Assembly: GCA_900540635.1 (NCBI GenBank)
Contig: UQGU01000024.1
Span: 1-33,852, forward strand
Length of the DNA stretch: 33,852 bases
Direction: 5' to 3'
From: an uncultured Eubacteriales bacterium
GTDB lineage: Bacteria; Bacillota; Clostridia; Oscillospirales; Oscillospiraceae
The translations under genes and the position numbers were made by a program. The notes under the pieces were generated by a model that saw only the letters and a program-made list of their open reading frames with translations, was not told the origin of the DNA and did not search any database. Positions 31,142 to 33,852 of this stretch are shown here, in pieces (within the stretch, counting starts at the first letter, position 1; each line of letters opens with the position of its first letter).

Positions 31142-31707
31142 TGGATATTCGTTCCGAAATTGAATTATTCACTCCGGGCTGCGAACAGGAGCAGCGGGAC
31201 AAGGCCCAGATGCTTTCCTGGCTGGATTCCACACCAGACCCCTTTACCAGGGCGAATACCGTCGGCCACTTTTCGGCCTCCTCCTGGATCGTCAGCCCGG
31301 ACCGGCAGCAGGTGCTTTTGATTTATCACAACATCTACCGTTCCTGGGCCTGGACCGGCGGCCACGCCGACGGGGAAAGGGATCTTCTGGCCGTGGCCCT
31401 GCGGGAAGCCCGGGAGGAAAGCGGGCTTGAAACCCTGCGGGTGCTGAAAGACGGCATCTTTTCTCTGGAAACCCTGACGGTAGACGGCCATATCAAGCGG
31501 GGAAGCTATGTTTCCAGCCATCTGCACCTGAATGTGACCTATCTTCTGGAGGCAGACCCCAGGGAACCGCTTCGCATGAAGCCAGACGAAAACAGCGGCG
31601 TTGCCTGGTTTCCCGTATCCCAGGTAGCCGAAAGGGTCACGGAGCCCTGGATGAACCGCTGGGTCTATCAAAAGCTAATGGAAAGAGTGCGCGCATTGGG
31701 CGCGTAA
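31141..31707 (+). CDS. Nudix hydrolase
   Basis: The 188-residue protein hydrolyses a nucleoside diphosphate linked to another group; the substrate is unknown. The Nudix box lies at about residues 73-96 (GGHADGERDLLAVALREAREESG). The catalytic REAREE part is intact, but the first acidic residue of the canonical G-x5-E lies one position early (E79, with R80 in the usual place), a variant seen in the GGHADG subgroup. An N-terminal helical part (1-45) precedes SASSWIVSPDRQQVLLI. The ATG overlaps the DUF896 stop, and the gene ends 13 bases before the chosen start of the radical SAM gene. Confidence 0.9.
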   Translation: MDIRSEIELFTPGCEQEQRDKAQMLSWLDSTPDPFTRANTVGHFSASSWIVSPDRQQVLLIYHNIYRSWAWTGGHADGERDLLAVALREAREESGLETLRVLKDGIFSLETLTVDGHIKRGSYVSSHLHLNVTYLLEADPREPLRMKPDENSGVAWFPVSQVAERVTEPWMNRWVYQKLMERVRALGA

Positions 31708-31720
31708 TATGGAGAAATAC

Positions 31721-33703
31721 ATGGAATTTTTACCCATCACCAAGCAGGAAATGCTGGAGCGCGGCATTGCACAGCCGGACTTTGTCTACGTCATTGGCGA
31801 CGCCTACGTAGACCACCCCTCCTTTGGCCACGCCATCATCAGCCGCATTCTGGAAAACCACGGCTACAGCGTGGTCATCATCTCTCAGCCGGACTGGCGC
31901 AACCCCAAGTCCATCGACGTCTTCGGTCGCCCCAGGCTGGGCTTTCTGGTCAGCGGCGGCAACATGGACTCCATGGTCAACCACTATTCCGTCACCCGGC
32001 ACCGCCGGAAGACGGACTCCTTCACTCCCGGCGGCGTCATGGGCAAGCGCCCGGACTACGCCACCGTCGTCTACTGCAATCTCATCCGGCAGACCTACAA
32101 AGATGTACCCATTCTCATTGGCGGCATTGAGGCCAGCCTGCGCCGCCTGGCCCACTACGACTACTGGTCCGATGCCATGAAGCGTTCCATCCTCCTGGAT
32201 TCCCAGGCGGACCTGCTGATGTACGGCATGGGTGAGCGCAGCGTCGTGGAAATTGCGGACGCCCTGAACGCCGGTATGGACGTGAAGGACATCACCTATA
32301 TCGACGGCACGGTCTTTAAGTGCAGGGAGCTGGACGAAAGCCTGCCCACGATTATTCTGCCCGGCTACGAAGAGCTGCAAAAAAACAAGCGCACCTACGC
32401 CGAGTCCTTCAAGATTCAGTACGGCAACTGTGATCCTTTCACCGCCAAGCGGCTGGCCGAGCCCTACGGGAAGGAATATGTGGTGCAGAACCCGCCCCAG
32501 AAGCCCCTGACCATGGAGGAAATGGACGCGGTCTATGACCTGCCCTACTGCCGGGCCTATCACCCCAGCTATGAAAAACTGGGAGGCGTGCCCGCCATTG
32601 AGGAGGTCAAGTTCAGTCTGGTCAGCAACCGGGGGTGCTTTGGTGCCTGCTCCTTCTGCGCCCTGACCTTCCACCAGGGCCGTATCGTCCAGGTGAGAAG
32701 CCACGAATCCATTCTGGCCGAGGCAGAAAAAATGGTCAAAGACCCGGACTTCAAGGGCTACATCCACGATGTGGGCGGCCCCACCGCCAACTTCCGGCAC
32801 CCCGCCTGCGAAAAGCAGATGACCAAGGGTGCCTGCGGCGGACGGCAGTGCCTCTACCCCACCCCCTGCAAGAATATGAACGCCGACCACAGCGATTATG
32901 TGGCGCTGCTGCGCAAGCTCCGGAAAATTCCCGGGGTCAAGAAGGTCTTCGTTCGCAGCGGCATTCGCTTTGACTATCTTTTGGCCGACTCCAAGGACAC
33001 CTTCTTCCGGGAGCTGGTGCAGTACCACATCTCCGGGCAGCTGAAGGTCGCCCCGGAGCACGTGTCCGATGCTGTGCTCTGCCGCATGGGCAAGCCCAGG
33101 AACGCGGTATACAATCGGTTTGTGGACAAATATTTTGCTTTGAACAAGCAGTACAATATGAATCAGTTCCTGGTGCCCTATCTCATGTCCAGCCATCCCG
33201 GCTCTACCATGAAGGAGGCCGTGGAGCTGGCGGAGTACATCCGGGATATGGGCTACAATCCGGAGCAGGTGCAGGACTTCTACCCCACCCCCTCTACCCT
33301 GTCCACCGTCATGTACTACACCGGCCTGGACCCCCGGACCATGGAGAAGGTCTATGTCCCCACGGACCCCCATGAGAAGGCCATGCAGCGGGCGCTGATC
33401 CAGTACCGGAATCCCAAAAACTATTATCTGGTGAAAGAGGCGCTGATCGCAGCCCACCGGGAGGATCTGATCGGTTCCGGCCCCAAGTGCCTGATTCGGG
33501 CTGTTCCGCCCAGAAGCGGCGGCTACACCTCCGCCTCCAAGGCCCCGGGAAAGCCTGCCCAGTCTGCTGCCCCCGGCAAGGGAAATAACGCAAAAGGCGG
33601 AACTTTCCAAAAGGCCGGAAGGAACACCGGGAAAACCCCTGCCGCCCATTCCGCAAAGGCAAGCAGGAACGCCCGTCCCGCATCTTCCGGTAAGAAGCGC
33701 TGA
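31721..33703 (+). CDS. YgiQ family radical SAM protein
   Basis: The 660-residue protein has the N-terminal B12-binding-like domain of the YgiQ family (about 1-200, FLPITKQEMLERG, DAYVDHPSFGHAIISRIL and GGIEASLRRLAHYDYW). The radical SAM core has the cluster motif C306-x3-C310-x2-C313 (RGCFGACSFC). The C-terminal region contains PEHVSDAVLCRMGKP and QDFYPTPSTLSTVMYYT. The reaction is unknown. ATG at 31721 is chosen for GGAG six to seven bases upstream and because family proteins begin near FLP; ATG at 31709 is the alternative. The last 60-70 residues are a low-complexity Lys/Gly/Ala/Pro tail. Weak spacing suggests it may be co-transcribed with the Nudix gene. Confidence 0.93.
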   Translation: MEFLPITKQEMLERGIAQPDFVYVIGDAYVDHPSFGHAIISRILENHGYSVVIISQPDWRNPKSIDVFGRPRLGFLVSGGNMDSMVNHYSVTRHRRKTDSFTPGGVMGKRPDYATVVYCNLIRQTYKDVPILIGGIEASLRRLAHYDYWSDAMKRSILLDSQADLLMYGMGERSVVEIADALNAGMDVKDITYIDGTVFKCRELDESLPTIILPGYEELQKNKRTYAESFKIQYGNCDPFTAKRLAEPYGKEYVVQNPPQKPLTMEEMDAVYDLPYCRAYHPSYEKLGGVPAIEEVKFSLVSNRGCFGACSFCALTFHQGRIVQVRSHESILAEAEKMVKDPDFKGYIHDVGGPTANFRHPACEKQMTKGACGGRQCLYPTPCKNMNADHSDYVALLRKLRKIPGVKKVFVRSGIRFDYLLADSKDTFFRELVQYHISGQLKVAPEHVSDAVLCRMGKPRNAVYNRFVDKYFALNKQYNMNQFLVPYLMSSHPGSTMKEAVELAEYIRDMGYNPEQVQDFYPTPSTLSTVMYYTGLDPRTMEKVYVPTDPHEKAMQRALIQYRNPKNYYLVKEALIAAHREDLIGSGPKCLIRAVPPRSGGYTSASKAPGKPAQSAAPGKGNNAKGGTFQKAGRNTGKTPAAHSAKASRNARPASSGKKR

Positions 33704-33817
33704 CAGACAGTGTAATTTTCCCGTTTTACACATATTCCGGCAATTTTCCTGATGTTTTTGGCTTCTACTTGCTGTATTTTCAATACAATAAATCGGAATT
33801 TATAAAGGAGAATATTG

Positions 33818-33852
33818 ATGAAACTATTTTTATGTTCGCACTTTTCAAGTGT
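33818..33852 (+). CDS. Start of a further gene, possibly peptidase S51-like (truncated)
   Basis: An ATG at 33818 follows AAAGGAG by seven bases and opens the frame MKLFLCSHFSS before the window ends. This start resembles the N-terminus of Type 1 glutamine amidotransferase-like (peptidase E/S51) proteins, but eleven residues are too few to be sure. The 114 bases before it (33704-33817) are AT-rich, with a small TGTATT/AATACA hairpin and no clear promoter. Confidence 0.5.
   Translation, partial: MKLFLCSHFSS

Noticed and set aside
31730..33733. Long minus-strand open frame opposite the YgiQ gene
   Set aside because: It is a shadow of the GC-rich real gene: no ribosome site, His/Gly/Val-rich composition and no domain, while the plus strand has a clear radical SAM protein.

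Overview
The window reads as chromosomal DNA from a gut-type Gram-positive anaerobe of the Firmicutes, most likely class Clostridia, Oscillospiraceae/Ruminococcaceae-like. This is inferred from GC-rich coding sequence with strong AGGAGG ribosome sites, T-box leaders on cysS and alaS, ComEC, RNase M5, YlmH, DUF896, a sigma/DUF4367 pair, a VanZ-like protein and a TnpV remnant. Species cannot be named from sequence alone. Most genes lie on the minus strand in tightly packed operons with ATGA or TAATG overlaps.

Layout. (1) 1-3.8 kb is an accessory patch between two copies of tRNA-Ser(GGA), the first cut by the window edge. It holds an MFS exporter, an AT-rich VanZ-like gene, a broken tnpV, a GNAT acetyltransferase and tandem hairpin repeats that begin with the 3' end of the tRNA. 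(2) 3.9-10.0 kb is a housekeeping operon read leftward from one promoter and a cysteine T-box: cysS-polA-rimI-tsaD-GNAT. (3) 10.1-12.1 kb carries two rightward lipoprotein genes, one with five SH3b repeats. (4) 12.2-14.1 kb is a DUF2975 / XRE regulator / DUF4173 membrane operon with a 17-nt palindrome over its promoter. (5) 14.16-14.33 kb is a palindromic MITE-like element. (6) 14.3-24.0 kb is core: Mrp/NBP35 ATPase, then comEC-holA-rnmV-ABC-F, then alaS behind an alanine T-box. (7) 24.1-27.1 kb is a less GC-rich accessory locus: ECF-type sigma factor, DUF4367 membrane (probable anti-sigma) protein, two small secreted proteins and a TraX-family membrane protein. (8) 27.2-30.0 kb holds two overlapping FAD-dependent oxidoreductases. 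(9) 30.1-33.85 kb is a rightward run: YlmH-like S4 protein, DUF896, Nudix hydrolase, YgiQ-type radical SAM enzyme and the start of another gene.

Functional reading. The core parts serve translation (cysS, alaS, tsaD, rimI, tRNA-Ser, rnmV), replication and repair (polA, holA), DNA uptake (comEC) and Fe-S or redox handling (Mrp, flavoproteins, radical SAM). Putting polA and tsaD behind a cysteine T-box suggests that replication/repair and tRNA modification genes share read-through control by tRNA-Cys charging. The least explained parts are the sigma/DUF4367/secreted/TraX locus, the DUF2975-XRE-DUF4173 operon with its operator-like palindrome, and the tRNA-Ser-derived repeat cluster.
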